Shown here piece by piece: positions 9,504-18,895 of a stretch of DNA of 64,000 bases (position 1 is the stretch's first letter; every line of letters starts with the position of its first letter). The notes under the pieces were generated by a model that was not told the origin of the DNA, did not search any database, and saw nothing but the letters and a program-made list of their open reading frames with translations. Location: NCBI GenBank assembly GCA_026988435.1, contig JALSLH010000053.1, positions 41,556 to 105,555 of the forward strand, read 5' to 3'. The stretch is from Methylophaga sp. (GTDB lineage: Bacteria; Pseudomonadota; Gammaproteobacteria; Nitrosococcales; Methylophagaceae). A program made the position numbers and the translations under genes.

Positions 9504-9532
9504 ATAGCGGCATATATTGCCGCTATTTTTTT
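9504..9532 (+). terminator. Rho-independent terminator of the FadL-family gene
   Basis: Nine-base arms atagcggca and tgccgctat with a five-base loop (9513-9517), followed by a run of seven T. Confidence 0.9.
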
Positions 9533-9552
9533 GCCTGCTGTTTAAATATTTC

Positions 9553-9780
9553 ACCACAGAGGCACAGAGTTCACTGAGGAAAGATTTATTCAATCATAAT
9601 GCATTCTGAGGCTTGTTATCCAATTGTAATATGACAGATCGTAGGAGCGGATTCAGCCGCGAACAGCTAAGTTCCATTTACGGCTGAAGCCGTTCCCACG
9701 TTTTTATTAATTACGGGTAGATTACTAATTTATAGCCTTTTAAAAAATATTTTCCTCTGTGAACTCTGTGCCTCCGTGGC
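9553..9780. repeat. Composite MITE-like element with 30-bp terminal inverted repeats and an inner REP
   Basis: The left end 9553-9582 (accacagaggcacagagttc...) and right end 9751-9780 (...gaactctgtgcctccgtggc) are inverted over 30 bases with about three mismatches. Nested at 9641-9700 is a second palindrome with taggagcggattcagccg and cggctgaagccgttccca, of the REP type seen in many gammaproteobacteria. The element occupies almost the whole 9476-9839 gap and has no coding capacity. Confidence 0.8.
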
Positions 9781-9839
9781 CCCTTCTGGCATCAATTTTG
9801 CTTTACTATCATTAATCAAATTGAGCGATACAGTGAAAT

Positions 9840-10361
9840 ATGAAAATAACTCCAACATCCACAGAACTTAAAATGAGCGACAATGACTTGATCGTTTCAA
9901 AAACAGATCTTAAAGGCAAGATAACGTATTGCAACGAGATTTTTATTTATTTTTCAGGCTATGATGAAGTCGACCTGATTGAGCAACCTCATAATATTAT
10001 TCGCCACCCCGATATGCCATGTTCAGTTTATCGTTTTATGTGGGAAAACCTTCAAAAACAGCAAGAGTTTTTTGGCATAATTAAAAACCTATGTAAATCC
10101 GGTGCTTATTATTGGACTTTTGCTACTGTCACTCCAAGCTTTAACGAAAAGGGGGAAGCTATCGGCTATTACTCTGTTCGCAGGCAACCCTCTCAACAAA
10201 TCATCGATATTTTAAGCCCAATCTATCAACAAATGGTTGCTGAAGAAGCAAAATATAGTAGTAGTCATGAGGCTATGGATGCCTCTATTTCTATTCTTAA
10301 TAATGCAATTGCAGAACATGGATTAACATATAATGAATTTATCTACACGCATGTCCAATAA
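9840..10361 (+). CDS. Aer-like PAS-domain sensor protein
   Basis: A 173-residue soluble protein consisting mainly of one PAS domain (about residues 15-120). It has the Aer hallmarks: [40 protein letters not shown] and [13 protein letters not shown] domains of this type usually bind FAD and sense redox state or oxygen for energy taxis. There is no membrane segment or signalling domain. Its end overlaps the next gene's start by 29 bp, so the two are translationally coupled. The pair looks like an Aer receptor divided into a sensor and a transducer. FAD binding is inferred from the family. Confidence 0.82.
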   Translation: MKITPTSTELKMSDNDLIVSKTDLKGKITYCNEIFIYFSGYDEVDLIEQPHNIIRHPDMPCSVYRFMWENLQKQQEFFGIIKNLCKSGAYYWTFATVTPSFNEKGEAIGYYSVRRQPSQQIIDILSPIYQQMVAEEAKYSSSHEAMDASISILNNAIAEHGLTYNEFIYTHVQ

Positions 10362-11829
10362 AATTACTCAACTCTTGTTAGCTGGCTTGGTCATAGCGAT
10401 GGTGCTTGCCTTAGTCTTTGTCTATGGGGCTAGTTATTGGTTTTTAATTACTATTATTGTGTCAGCCTTCCTTGTTATTTTCGCGCGAAAAGAGATTGAT
10501 CTTACCTCCTCTACCATGCAAAAAATTATTCGAATGTTGCACTCTGTTCGACAAGGGGAGTTAGAGTACCGTATTACCCATATTGATAAAAATGATTCTT
10601 TCTATACCATTGCATGGTTATTAAATAATGCCATTGATCAAATAGAAGTGGTAATGCGTGAGTCTGAATCTTCTTTTATCGCGGCACAATGGCAAGAATA
10701 TTATAGAAAACCGATCCTAAAAGGTATCAGCTTTGGCTTTCACCCTCAACTTAAAAATATTAGCACATCAATTGATGCATTAAGCACTTCTTATTGGCAG
10801 CAACAAGAAGATGAAATGTTTTCTAAGCTAGGTAAACAGAAATCAGAACATCTTTTGGTTAATATTGGCCATACGCAACGTGATATTGGTATTGTAGCTG
10901 AAGATATGGTAACCGTTGCAGTTCTATCTAAAGAAGCCGCTGAAGGCGCCATTAATAATCAGGAAAATGCCAACACTTTACATGACCGGCTAAATATTAT
11001 TGTCGAAAAATCAAGAGCTATGCAATCAAGCTCACAAGAATTAGCTAATAGCAGTGAGCAAATAAAAGGCATGGTGACCATGATAGTAGGCGTAGCTGAG
11101 CAAACCAATTTATTAGCCCTCAATGCCGCGATTGAAGCCGCCCGAGCCGGCGAGCATGGTCGTGGTTTTGCGGTGGTTGCCGATGAAGTTAAAAAACTAG
11201 CTGGCACCACAAAAGATGCCGCCGAACAAATTTCACAGATTATTGGTCGCTTTTCAACCGCCAGTAAAGTAATGTCGGAAGATACGGATACCATGGCGAC
11301 TATTTCAGAAGATTCAAAAGATCTAATTAATGAATTCAAAGCTAGCTTTGATCGCTTAGCGACTAGCTCCCAAAAAACCTATGAAATGGTCTCAAATACT
11401 CAAATAATTTGTAATACAGCCCTAATTAAGGTTGACCATATTATTTATATGCAACGCGCCTATTATGCTGCAGAGTCTAATGAGCCGTCAGGTGAGGCAG
11501 GTCAAGCAGTGTGCGTTGATCACCATAATTGCCGCTTTGGTAAATGGTATGACAGTGGTGAAGGCCATAAAGAATATAGTCACTTACCTATTTATACGTC
11601 TATTATTGATCCTCATAGCCGTGTTCATAGCAATGTACATAAGGTATTAGCCGTTTTGGAAGAAAATTGGCATGAAAGTAAAGAGTTGCAACAAAATATA
11701 ATGACTTATTTTAGCGAAGCTGAAAAGGGCAGCTCCGACTTAGTTGATCTTCTTGAAACGATGGCCGATGAAAAAAAACACTATGAACACGCAGGCGACG
11801 ATATTGTCGGTGAAGTGAATCTATTCTGA
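10333..11829 (+). CDS. Methyl-accepting chemotaxis protein with C-terminal CZB zinc-sensor domain
   Basis: A 498-residue chemoreceptor. Two closely spaced membrane helices (about residues 11-50) leave almost no periplasmic domain, so sensing must be cytoplasmic. The signalling hairpin contains [20 protein letters not shown] and [16 protein letters not shown]. After about residue 370 comes a CZB domain with [19 protein letters not shown] and HSRVHSNVH, providing the Cys/His zinc ligands. It overlaps the upstream PAS gene by 29 bp; a second possible start, MSNKITQ, lies six codons in. It probably relays the PAS signal to CheA/CheW. The 3' end overlaps the convergent GGDEF gene by 9 bp. Confidence 0.88.
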   Translation: MNLSTRMSNKITQLLLAGLVIAMVLALVFVYGASYWFLITIIVSAFLVIFARKEIDLTSSTMQKIIRMLHSVRQGELEYRITHIDKNDSFYTIAWLLNNAIDQIEVVMRESESSFIAAQWQEYYRKPILKGISFGFHPQLKNISTSIDALSTSYWQQQEDEMFSKLGKQKSEHLLVNIGHTQRDIGIVAEDMVTVAVLSKEAAEGAINNQENANTLHDRLNIIVEKSRAMQSSSQELANSSEQIKGMVTMIVGVAEQTNLLALNAAIEAARAGEHGRGFAVVADEVKKLAGTTKDAAEQISQIIGRFSTASKVMSEDTDTMATISEDSKDLINEFKASFDRLATSSQKTYEMVSNTQIICNTALIKVDHIIYMQRAYYAAESNEPSGEAGQAVCVDHHNCRFGKWYDSGEGHKEYSHLPIYTSIIDPHSRVHSNVHKVLAVLEENWHESKELQQNIMTYFSEAEKGSSDLVDLLETMADEKKHYEHAGDDIVGEVNLF

Positions 11830-12756
11830 AACAATCACATTGCCGCCTTGCTTTTTACCTTCATAAAGTCGTGTATCAGCCATTTCTATCATAGAATAAA
11901 CCGCTTCATCTATATTTTGATATTTCTCCATCCCTGATGGTAAGCTGGCAACGCCTAGACTGAGTGTCACATATTCAGCCACCGATGAATGAGCATGCGG
12001 TATTTTATTCTCAGAAAAGATATTTTTCACCAACTCAGCTACTTGCCGTGCCGCGATAATATCAGTTTCAGGCAGAATAATAGCAAACTCTTCACCACCG
12101 TAGCGCGCCACTAAATCACCCGGTCGCTTGATAACTGATTGTATTAATTTTGCAACGATCTTTAAACAATCATCGCCAGCCTGATGTCCGTAATTATCAT
12201 TGTAGAATTTAAACTTATCAATATCTGCCAAAACAAGTGAAAGCGGTGTTTGGCTGCGCGTGCTTCGTTTAAATTCTTTTATCATAGCTTCATCAAAATG
12301 GCGTCGATTTGCTAAACCTGTCAGGCCATCTCTCATCGCCATTAATCTTAGCTTTTGATTCGCTTTTTGCAAGTCATGCCGCATATTAGCGATGCGCTGC
12401 ATGGCATCTAATTTCGCGTTTAAGACCACCGCATCAATCGGCTTGGTAAGATAGTCATCACCGCCCGCTTTAATGCCGCGGGCAATATCATCTGATTCGG
12501 TCATTGCAGATAAGAAGATGATTGGCACCCAGTCATGAGCTTGTTCACATAATGCACGAATTTCTTTTGCCGCCTCAATACCGTCTTTGATAGGCATAAT
12601 CACGTCTAACAAAACTAAATCAGGTTCGGTGGCGTTAAATTGCTCTACTGCTTGTTGACCATTTTCTACTGAAACCACTTGATGACCGGCATCTTCAATA
12701 TAAGATCTAATCACTATTTGACTTGAACGAGAATCTTCCGCAATAAGTACTTTCAT
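11821..12756 (-). CDS. Response regulator with GGDEF diguanylate cyclase domain
   Basis: A 311-residue protein predicted to make cyclic di-GMP in response to phosphorylation. The receiver domain (residues 1-120) has the acidic pocket AEDS, the phospho-Asp in [14 protein letters not shown] and the Lys in YLTKPID. The GGDEF domain carries the active [16 protein letters not shown] motif. An upstream RPGD five residues before GGEEF is a complete inhibitory I-site, implying product feedback. This is the PleD/WspR-like arrangement with one receiver. Its cognate kinase is not in view. It is convergent with the chemoreceptor gene and overlaps it by 9 bp. Confidence 0.92.
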   Translation of the reverse strand: MKVLIAEDSRSSQIVIRSYIEDAGHQVVSVENGQQAVEQFNATEPDLVLLDVIMPIKDGIEAAKEIRALCEQAHDWVPIIFLSAMTESDDIARGIKAGGDDYLTKPIDAVVLNAKLDAMQRIANMRHDLQKANQKLRLMAMRDGLTGLANRRHFDEAMIKEFKRSTRSQTPLSLVLADIDKFKFYNDNYGHQAGDDCLKIVAKLIQSVIKRPGDLVARYGGEEFAIILPETDIIAARQVAELVKNIFSENKIPHAHSSVAEYVTLSLGVASLPSGMEKYQNIDEAVYSMIEMADTRLYEGKKQGGNVIVSE

Positions 12757-12828
12757 ATTTTATATTTTATATTTGCAGACTAACGTCATAATATTCAGTC
12801 TACCTTATTTTGTATGCTGCAAACATGA

Positions 12829-13737
12829 CTATTTCCCTTTCTTTGCTCGTGGATGAGAGCTATCATACACTGTAGCTAGCTGTTGAAAATCAACATGAGT
12901 ATAGATCTGTGTGGTAGATATATCGGCATGGCCTAGTAACTCTTGAACTGCCCGTAAATCACCACTAGCCTCTAGCATATGTGAAGCAAAAGCATGACGC
13001 AAACGGTGCGGATGCACGCGATCTGATACACCTTGTTTTTTACCCCAATAATTCAGCCGCTGTTGGATAGAACGCACGCCTAATCGCCGACCCTGCTTGC
13101 CAACAAATAGTGCTTTTTGTTCAAAAGACGCCCATTGTGTTCTTTTTTCTAACCAATCTTTTAATGCCAACATAGCTTGTTTGCCGACGGGTATCACACG
13201 GCTTTTATTGCCCTTGCCGATGACATAGACAAGCTGATCGCCAAAATCAACATCTCGAATATCCAAATCTGCCAATTCGGCCAAGCGTAAACCAGAAGAA
13301 TAAAACAGCTCCATAATTGTGTGATCACGACAAGCAATTACACTATCTATCGTTGAGATATCTAATAAGCCATTCATTTGATCAACATCTAATGTTGCAG
13401 GCAGACGTTTTTGGGATTTGGGTGCTTGTACTGCTTGAGCAGGATTTAAATCAGCTAAACCTTCACGAATTAAATAACGATACAAGCTCCGTATAGCTGA
13501 CAATGCACGTTGAATTGTTTTTCCTGATAAACCATTTTGATGAAGCTCCGCTATAAATTGCCGGATATGACTGCTTTTCAACGTTGTCCACGACACTAAA
13601 TCGTGCTGTTCACAAAAAGCTAATAATCGTTTTAGATCTCGTTGATAATTTGTCACGGTATGCGGTGACATGCGTTTTTCTTGCGCTAAATAGTGCAAGA
13701 ATGAGGTAACATCCTGCTGATACTTATATTCTGTCAT
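12829..13737 (-). CDS. xerC: Tyrosine recombinase XerC
   Basis: With XerD it resolves chromosome dimers at dif. The 302-residue protein has an N-terminal SAM-like core-binding domain (MSPHTVTNYQRDLKRLL) and a catalytic domain with all active residues: Arg in SSGLRLAELADL, Lys in VIGKGNKSR, HPHRLRHAFASHML (HxxR), LGHADISTTQIYTHV (His and the Tyr nucleophile). Its ATG overlaps the DUF484 stop by one base (TAATG). The dapF-DUF484-xerC order is the conserved gammaproteobacterial one, which favours XerC over XerD. Confidence 0.95.
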   Translation of the reverse strand: MTEYKYQQDVTSFLHYLAQEKRMSPHTVTNYQRDLKRLLAFCEQHDLVSWTTLKSSHIRQFIAELHQNGLSGKTIQRALSAIRSLYRYLIREGLADLNPAQAVQAPKSQKRLPATLDVDQMNGLLDISTIDSVIACRDHTIMELFYSSGLRLAELADLDIRDVDFGDQLVYVIGKGNKSRVIPVGKQAMLALKDWLEKRTQWASFEQKALFVGKQGRRLGVRSIQQRLNYWGKKQGVSDRVHPHRLRHAFASHMLEASGDLRAVQELLGHADISTTQIYTHVDFQQLATVYDSSHPRAKKGK

Positions 13738-14429
13738 TATCCATAAGGGCGCAATAAGCGCATCGTGACTTCACCTAAGAAACTCAAATAATCTGTTGCC
13801 ATATCTGCATGAAAGCGATCTTCATCATAACTGGCAATGGCTAATATGCCCGCACAGGGTTCATGACCTAATGGCAAACAGGCAACAGACTGCACCTTAT
13901 CTGCTTTTTGGGGAAACAATAATTCATTTTGAGCCTTAGTGAGGCGACCACATACCGGATCTTGTTTTGATAATAACTTATCAAATATGCGTAGATCCTC
14001 GGCATCGGCATGTTGCTGCACTACATTCTCACCTGTTTCAGGTAGCACAGGTGGCGTGTTACCCGCATAAAACCACCTTAATGCCACTTCATCAGCATCA
14101 AACTCTTGCTTCAATTCTGTCATCAACATCGGTAATAAAGCACCAAATGATGGTGCATCCATTAAGCGTAAACAGAGCTGATGAATTCGCGCCTGTAATG
14201 CCGTATTTTGGCGGGCATTTTCAATAAGCATGTTTAACTGCTCATGCAACTGCTGATTTTTCATCTGTAAGCGATCTAATTGCCGTTGCGCCAATGAAAT
14301 TGTTCCTTCGGGCGATTGGCCTAATTGCAGTAGATCCATCACCTCTGGCTGATGCAGAAAAAAATCTGTATGTTCAGCCAAATAATCCTTCACCTGTTGC
14401 ACTGTTATTGATTGTTTATCATCGCCCAC
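13737..14429 (-). CDS. DUF484 family protein (GAF-like)
   Basis: A 230-residue homologue of E. coli YigA/Pseudomonas DUF484 proteins. It starts with the typical [22 protein letters not shown], then a coiled segment ([20 protein letters not shown]), then a GAF-like domain ending in [21 protein letters not shown] and [10 protein letters not shown]. Function is not established. It is encoded between dapF and xerC in many gammaproteobacteria. Its 5' end overlaps the end of dapF by about 25 bp and its stop overlaps the xerC start, so the genes are coupled. Confidence 0.88.
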   Translation of the reverse strand: MGDDKQSITVQQVKDYLAEHTDFFLHQPEVMDLLQLGQSPEGTISLAQRQLDRLQMKNQQLHEQLNMLIENARQNTALQARIHQLCLRLMDAPSFGALLPMLMTELKQEFDADEVALRWFYAGNTPPVLPETGENVVQQHADAEDLRIFDKLLSKQDPVCGRLTKAQNELLFPQKADKVQSVACLPLGHEPCAGILAIASYDEDRFHADMATDYLSFLGEVTMRLLRPYG

Positions 14430-15256
14430 GCAATTTCTCCGTCAAATACTTGTGTTGCTGGCCCCGTCATCTGCACAGAAGCCTTATCATCTGGCCAAGC
14501 TATGGTTAATTGTCCACCGAGTAGTGATACCGTTACTTCACGTGCCAATAATCCACGCTGAATCCCGCTCACCACCGCGGCACATGCACCTGTACCACAA
14601 GCTAGTGTTTCACCCACGCCACGTTCAAAAACGCGTAATTTAACCTCATTCTGACTAATGACTTGCATAAAACCAACATTTACGCGGTCAGGAAAATCTT
14701 TGTGGCTTTCGATCATCGGTCCTAATATTGCCACATCGGCGGTATCAATATTATCAACAAGCATTACCGCATGAGGATTGCCAATTGAAACGGCGCTAAC
14801 TTGTATGCGCTGAGTATTCGGCAAATCTAAAAGATAATTTACCGCTTGTTGTTTGGCAAGAAAAGGAATGTCATTTGGTTCAAAATGCGGTTTCCCCATG
14901 TCAACACGAATATCGCCCTGTTCTTGTATATTCGGATAAATAACACCAGAATTTGTTTCAACGGCGATCGTTGTTTTATCCGATAAACCTTTATCATGAA
15001 CAAATTGAGCAAAACAGCGTGCACCATTACCGCATTGAGCGACTTCGCCACCATCTGCATTAAAAATACGATACTTAAAATCTGCACCTTCATGCTCAGC
15101 TTTTTCAACTAGCAATAATTGATCGCAACCAATGCCAAAATGACGATCGGCTAAAAACCGGATCTGACTTGTCGTTAAATCGACCATCTGATTAATGGCA
15201 TCAATAACGATAAAATCATTGCCCAAACCGTGCATTTTGCTAAATTTCAACATCAT
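14405..15256 (-). CDS. dapF: Diaminopimelate epimerase
   Basis: Converts LL- to meso-diaminopimelate for peptidoglycan and lysine. The protein opens with [18 protein letters not shown]. It has both catalytic cysteines in their standard contexts, QCGNGARC and [16 protein letters not shown], plus GNPHAVMLV. Length is about 283 residues, as normal. GTG, ATG and ATG codons are stacked at 15259, 15256 and 15253, and any could initiate; I give the first ATG. It follows lysA with essentially no gap. Confidence 0.95.
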   Translation of the reverse strand: MMLKFSKMHGLGNDFIVIDAINQMVDLTTSQIRFLADRHFGIGCDQLLLVEKAEHEGADFKYRIFNADGGEVAQCGNGARCFAQFVHDKGLSDKTTIAVETNSGVIYPNIQEQGDIRVDMGKPHFEPNDIPFLAKQQAVNYLLDLPNTQRIQVSAVSIGNPHAVMLVDNIDTADVAILGPMIESHKDFPDRVNVGFMQVISQNEVKLRVFERGVGETLACGTGACAAVVSGIQRGLLAREVTVSLLGGQLTIAWPDDKASVQMTGPATQVFDGEIAWAMINNQ

Positions 15257-15258
15257 CA

Positions 15259-16509
15259 CTACTCTGGAAGAACCTGTTCGCCAGCATAGAGCGATTCGAT
15301 TGTTTCTCTTTCCCGTATCACATGCATTTGATCACCATCCACCATAATTTCCGCAACACGTGGGCGTGAATTGTAATTTGAGCTCATGGTGAAACCATAT
15401 GCACCCGCACTGCGAATGACCAACAGATCACCCTGCTTAATGGCTAACAAACGATCTTTTCCTAAAAAATCACCCGTTTCACAAATAGGACCTACAATAT
15501 CATAGAGAGCAGGTTCAATTTTTTCATCCTCCATTACCGGCTGAATCATTTGCCATGATTGATATAAAGCAGGGCGTAATAAATCATTCATTGCCGCGTC
15601 AACAATGGCAAATTGTTTGTCGTCTGTCGGTTTTATATATTCTACTTTTGTCACTAAAATGCCTGCATTTCCTGAAATGGCGCGACCTGGCTCCAATAGA
15701 ATTTCTAAATCACGGCCCACTAATAATTTACGCAATGCCTCTGCATATTCTGTTGGACTAGGTGGCGTTTCATCTTGATATGTAATGCCTAAACCTCCAC
15801 CCACATCCAGATGAGTGAGTTTGATTCCTTGAGTTGCTAGCTTATCAATTAGCACCAACACCCGTTTTAATGCATCAACAAATGGTGTGACCGTCGTTAA
15901 CTGTGATCCAATGTGGCAATCAATTCCTACGACATCTAAATGCGCTAATTGTGCTGCTTTTTGATATACCGCCTCAGCATGTTCAATCGCAATACCAAAT
16001 TTATTCTCTTTTAAGCCCGTAGAAATATAAGGATGCGTTTGCGCATCGACATCCGGGTTAACTCTTATAGAGATTGGCGCGCGGACTCCCCGTTCGCCAG
16101 CAATATCATTAATTCGCTCTAGTTCAGCAATTGATTCGACATTAAAGCAGCGCACTCCTTGCGCTAATGCATAATTAATTTCCGCTATTGTTTTGCCTAC
16201 ACCTGAAAAAACAGCTTGGTCAGCCCTGCCTCCAGCTGCTAAAACGCGCGCTAATTCACCCGCAGATACAATATCAAATCCTGAACCCAGTCTGGCCAAA
16301 ATATTCAATACCGCTAGGTTAGAATTTGCTTTTACTGCATAGCATACACAGTGCGGCATTCCTTCAAAAGCATCATCGAATGCCCTCCAATGGCGTTCTA
16401 ATGTGGCGCGTGAATAAATATATAATGGCGTACCTGCTTTGCTCGCAATCGATGACACTGCAATGTTTTCGGCAAATAATTTATTCTCTCTATATTCAAA
16501 ATAATCCAT
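15259..16509 (-). CDS. lysA: Diaminopimelate decarboxylase
   Basis: A PLP enzyme producing L-lysine from meso-diaminopimelate in the cytoplasm. The 416-residue protein has the PLP-binding lysine in CYAVKANSN, the glycine-rich phosphate loop [28 protein letters not shown], and the substrate cysteine region [14 protein letters not shown]. The C-terminal [15 protein letters not shown] motif is present. It lies between lptM and dapF in the conserved cluster, 7 bp from lptM. Confidence 0.96.
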   Translation of the reverse strand: MDYFEYRENKLFAENIAVSSIASKAGTPLYIYSRATLERHWRAFDDAFEGMPHCVCYAVKANSNLAVLNILARLGSGFDIVSAGELARVLAAGGRADQAVFSGVGKTIAEINYALAQGVRCFNVESIAELERINDIAGERGVRAPISIRVNPDVDAQTHPYISTGLKENKFGIAIEHAEAVYQKAAQLAHLDVVGIDCHIGSQLTTVTPFVDALKRVLVLIDKLATQGIKLTHLDVGGGLGITYQDETPPSPTEYAEALRKLLVGRDLEILLEPGRAISGNAGILVTKVEYIKPTDDKQFAIVDAAMNDLLRPALYQSWQMIQPVMEDEKIEPALYDIVGPICETGDFLGKDRLLAIKQGDLLVIRSAGAYGFTMSSNYNSRPRVAEIMVDGDQMHVIRERETIESLYAGEQVLPE

Positions 16510-16516
16510 TTTGTAT

Positions 16517-16645
16517 CTAACCCATCCAACTCATCAATGCACTTCCTTCCGGTAAATAAAGATCGCCCTTTTGACCGCAAGCTGTTGTTAATAATACGAG
16601 GCAAATTATAGCTGCTACTCGCTTCCCAGTAGTTCGTTTTTTCAT
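16517..16645 (-). CDS. lptM: LPS translocon maturation chaperone-type small lipoprotein
   Basis: A 42-residue frame beginning at the ATG at 16643-16645. It has a basic start (MKKRTTGKR), a hydrophobic stretch, a lipobox (LLTTAC, Cys23) and then CGQKGDLYLPEG, the signature of LptM/YifL lipoproteins. These help oxidative maturation of the LptD-LptE LPS translocon in the outer membrane. The position directly upstream of lysA and dapF matches the usual lptM location in gammaproteobacteria. The stop is only 7 bp before the lysA start. Confidence 0.9.
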   Translation of the reverse strand: MKKRTTGKRVAAIICLVLLTTACGQKGDLYLPEGSALMSWMG

Positions 16646-16706
16646 TATTTCTGTCCTACGTCCGATATCTACATAGAAGTATATACGGGAATCTAGTTTG
16701 TCGTCT

Positions 16707-16743
16707 CAACTTGCATACTAGAATTTATATGCCAACTTGCATA
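16707..16743. promoter_or_regulatory. Two 11-bp direct repeats upstream of lptM
   Basis: caacttgcata occurs at 16707-16717 and 16733-16743, a 26-bp period, about 60-100 bp upstream of the lptM start. Tandem operator-like words at near-helical spacing suggest a regulator site for the lptM-lysA-dapF operon. This is inference only. Confidence 0.35.
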
Positions 16744-16756
16744 GTATGACTGTTTT

Positions 16757-17020
16757 ATACCCGTGACCATTCAATCTGCAGAATTCAGCATGGGAAGAAG
16801 CCATACTATTCTAGGCATAAAGTCGCAGAATTAGTCATTCTAATTTAAGACTTTATAACGACGAAGAGTGTGGCTTATTCTCTTGCCCTATGGGAGATTA
16901 GCACACGCGCCAGTGCTGCGTTACAATGTTTGACAAGGACTGGTCATTGCCTTCACATTGCGCCTTGCTCTGACACTTGTGCTAATCTCTGAAATCTACA
17001 GATTGAATGGTCACGGGTAT
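16757..17020. mobile_element. MITE-like element, family D (long copy)
   Basis: A 264-bp block whose ends are inverted: atacccgtgaccattcaatc at the left and gattgaatggtcacgggtat at the right, with the match extending to about 32 bases. A second inverted pair lies inside, agattagcacacgcgcca near 16908 and gacacttgtgctaatct near 16972. It has no coding capacity. A 51-bp short copy made only of the ends occurs at 24560-24610. It accounts for about half of the 532-bp gap between lptM and pilB. Confidence 0.8.
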
Positions 17021-17045
17021 AGTATAAAACAAGCTCATATTGAAA

Positions 17046-17130
17046 ATAATGATAATTAACATTAATAATCTGGCTTAACTATTGGTTTTTGCCAACTATA
17101 CAACGAAAATAATCATTATTTAATGATAAG
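17046..17130. promoter_or_regulatory. AT-rich palindromic words upstream of pilB, weakly Fur-box-like
   Basis: aataatgataattaacatt (from 17046) and ataatcattat (about 17107) resemble parts of the Fur consensus, roughly 14 and 13 of 19 positions by eye. The region is very AT-rich, so chance matches are likely. No known reason links Fur to pilB. Confidence 0.2.
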
Positions 17131-17176
17131 CTGACATTTGAACTTAATAAATATTTTTTAGAGTTGCACGATACAT

Positions 17177-18892
17177 ATGGATACAACTGAAACACCAACA
17201 CGGTTAAATGGTTTAGCCAGACGCCTTGTTAACGATAAGCTGTTAGATGAAGACGATGCTTTAGCGGCGCAACACGACGCGAAAGAAGCAAAACAAACCT
17301 TTGTAAGTTTTTTAGTAAAAAATGATTTGGTCGCTAGTCAAAAAATCGCATTAGCAGCATCGCAAGAGTTTGGTGTACCTCTTTTTGACCTCAGCACGAT
17401 GAATATCGAAGCCGTTCCAACTGGACTTATTAAAGAAGCTTTAATCCACGAACATAATGCTTTACCTCTTTTTCAGCGTGGCACGCGGCTTTATGTTGCG
17501 GTATCCGATCCAACCAATCTGCAGGCCATGGATGTATTTCAATTTAACACTAGCTTTAATACTTTCCCCGTACTTGTCGAGGAGCATTTATTAGCATCCA
17601 CTATTGAACGTTCGTTAAATGCCGATGAAACCGATGATTTTGGTGATTTTGGTGATGCCGACTTAGATGATATTGATGTTGGCCAAGATGAAGTTGAACA
17701 ACAGGATGATGGCGCATCTGGCGCGAATGAAACCCCTATTGTTCGTTTTGTAAATGGTGTTTTAACAACCGCCATTAAATCAGGTGCTTCTGATATTCAC
17801 TTTGAACCTTATGAAAAGAAATACCGCGTACGAACGCGTATTGATGGCATATTACATGAAATAAAATCAGCTCCTATTAACCTTGCTGGTCGCATTGCAG
17901 CTAGGTTAAAAGTGTTATCACGGTTAAATATTGCTGAACGACGTGTTCCTCAAGATGGCCGGATGCGATTAAAATTATCTAAAACAAAAACCATTGATTT
18001 TCGTGTTAATACCTGCCCGACCTTATTCGGTGAAAAAATAGTATTACGTATTTTAGATCCTACCAGTGCGCAATTGGGGATTGATGCTCTAGGCTATGAG
18101 CCTGATCAGAAAAAAATATTTATGGATACCATGCATAATCCATATGGCATGATATTGGTAACAGGCCCGACAGGTAGCGGTAAAACAGTGTCACTCTATA
18201 CCGCTCTCAATATTCTGAATACTGAAGATAGAAATATTTCAACCGCTGAAGATCCCGCTGAAATTAGTTTGGCAGGAATCAACCAAGTGAATGTAAATCC
18301 TGGCGTTGGTTTAACCTTCTCTGATGCGCTACGTGCTTTCTTGCGTCAAGATCCAGATATCATTATGGTAGGTGAGATTAGGGATCTAGAAACTGCAGAG
18401 ATTTCTATTAAAGCGGCACAAACAGGTCATATGGTATTATCAACATTACATACTAATGATGCACCGCAAACACTAACGCGTTTAGCTAATATGGGCGTGC
18501 CTGCATTTAATATTGCATCCGCAGTCTCATTGATTATTGCACAACGCCTTGCTCGGCGTTTATGTAGTGCGTGTAAAGCACCTGATGATCTACCAAATGA
18601 CGTTTTACTAGAAGAAGGTTTTACTCAAGAGCAAATTGATGAAGGTGTAACTGTCTTCAAAGCGGTTGGTTGTGATAAATGTACTCGTGGTTACAAAGGA
18701 CGCGTTGGCATATATCAGGTCATGCCGGTATCTGATGGCATGGCAAGAATTATCATGGAAGGTGGCAACTCAATTCAATTAGCCGATCAGGCTGAAAAAG
18801 AAGGTATTGATGACCTACCAAAATCAGGTCTAAAAAAAGTGGCGGCTGGTTTAACTAGTCTAGAAGAAATCAATCGTGTAATTAAGGAGTAG
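17177..18892 (+). CDS. pilB: Type IV pilus assembly ATPase
   Basis: The hexameric cytoplasmic motor that powers pilin polymerisation. The 571-residue length is normal. The N-terminal MshEN-type domain precedes an acidic, Asp-rich linker (about residues 150-185). The ATPase core has the Walker A site GPTGSGKT, the Asp box DPDIIMVGEIRD, the His box TGHMVLSTLHTNDA, and a four-Cys zinc site (CSACKAP...CDKCTRG). The last of these leads into GRVGIYQVMPVS. It heads the pilB-pilC-pilD-coaE-zapD-yacG operon with only 3 bp to pilC. Confidence 0.96.
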   Translation: MDTTETPTRLNGLARRLVNDKLLDEDDALAAQHDAKEAKQTFVSFLVKNDLVASQKIALAASQEFGVPLFDLSTMNIEAVPTGLIKEALIHEHNALPLFQRGTRLYVAVSDPTNLQAMDVFQFNTSFNTFPVLVEEHLLASTIERSLNADETDDFGDFGDADLDDIDVGQDEVEQQDDGASGANETPIVRFVNGVLTTAIKSGASDIHFEPYEKKYRVRTRIDGILHEIKSAPINLAGRIAARLKVLSRLNIAERRVPQDGRMRLKLSKTKTIDFRVNTCPTLFGEKIVLRILDPTSAQLGIDALGYEPDQKKIFMDTMHNPYGMILVTGPTGSGKTVSLYTALNILNTEDRNISTAEDPAEISLAGINQVNVNPGVGLTFSDALRAFLRQDPDIIMVGEIRDLETAEISIKAAQTGHMVLSTLHTNDAPQTLTRLANMGVPAFNIASAVSLIIAQRLARRLCSACKAPDDLPNDVLLEEGFTQEQIDEGVTVFKAVGCDKCTRGYKGRVGIYQVMPVSDGMARIIMEGGNSIQLADQAEKEGIDDLPKSGLKKVAAGLTSLEEINRVIKE

Positions 18893-18895
18893 ATT

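Noticed and set aside
10959..11339. Open frame of 126 codons antisense to the chemoreceptor
   Set aside because: It mirrors the conserved signalling hairpin on the other strand and shows no protein features of its own.
17046..17130. Fur regulation of the pilus operon
   Set aside because: The matches are partial and the region is so AT-rich that similar words arise by chance; kept only as a low-confidence site.
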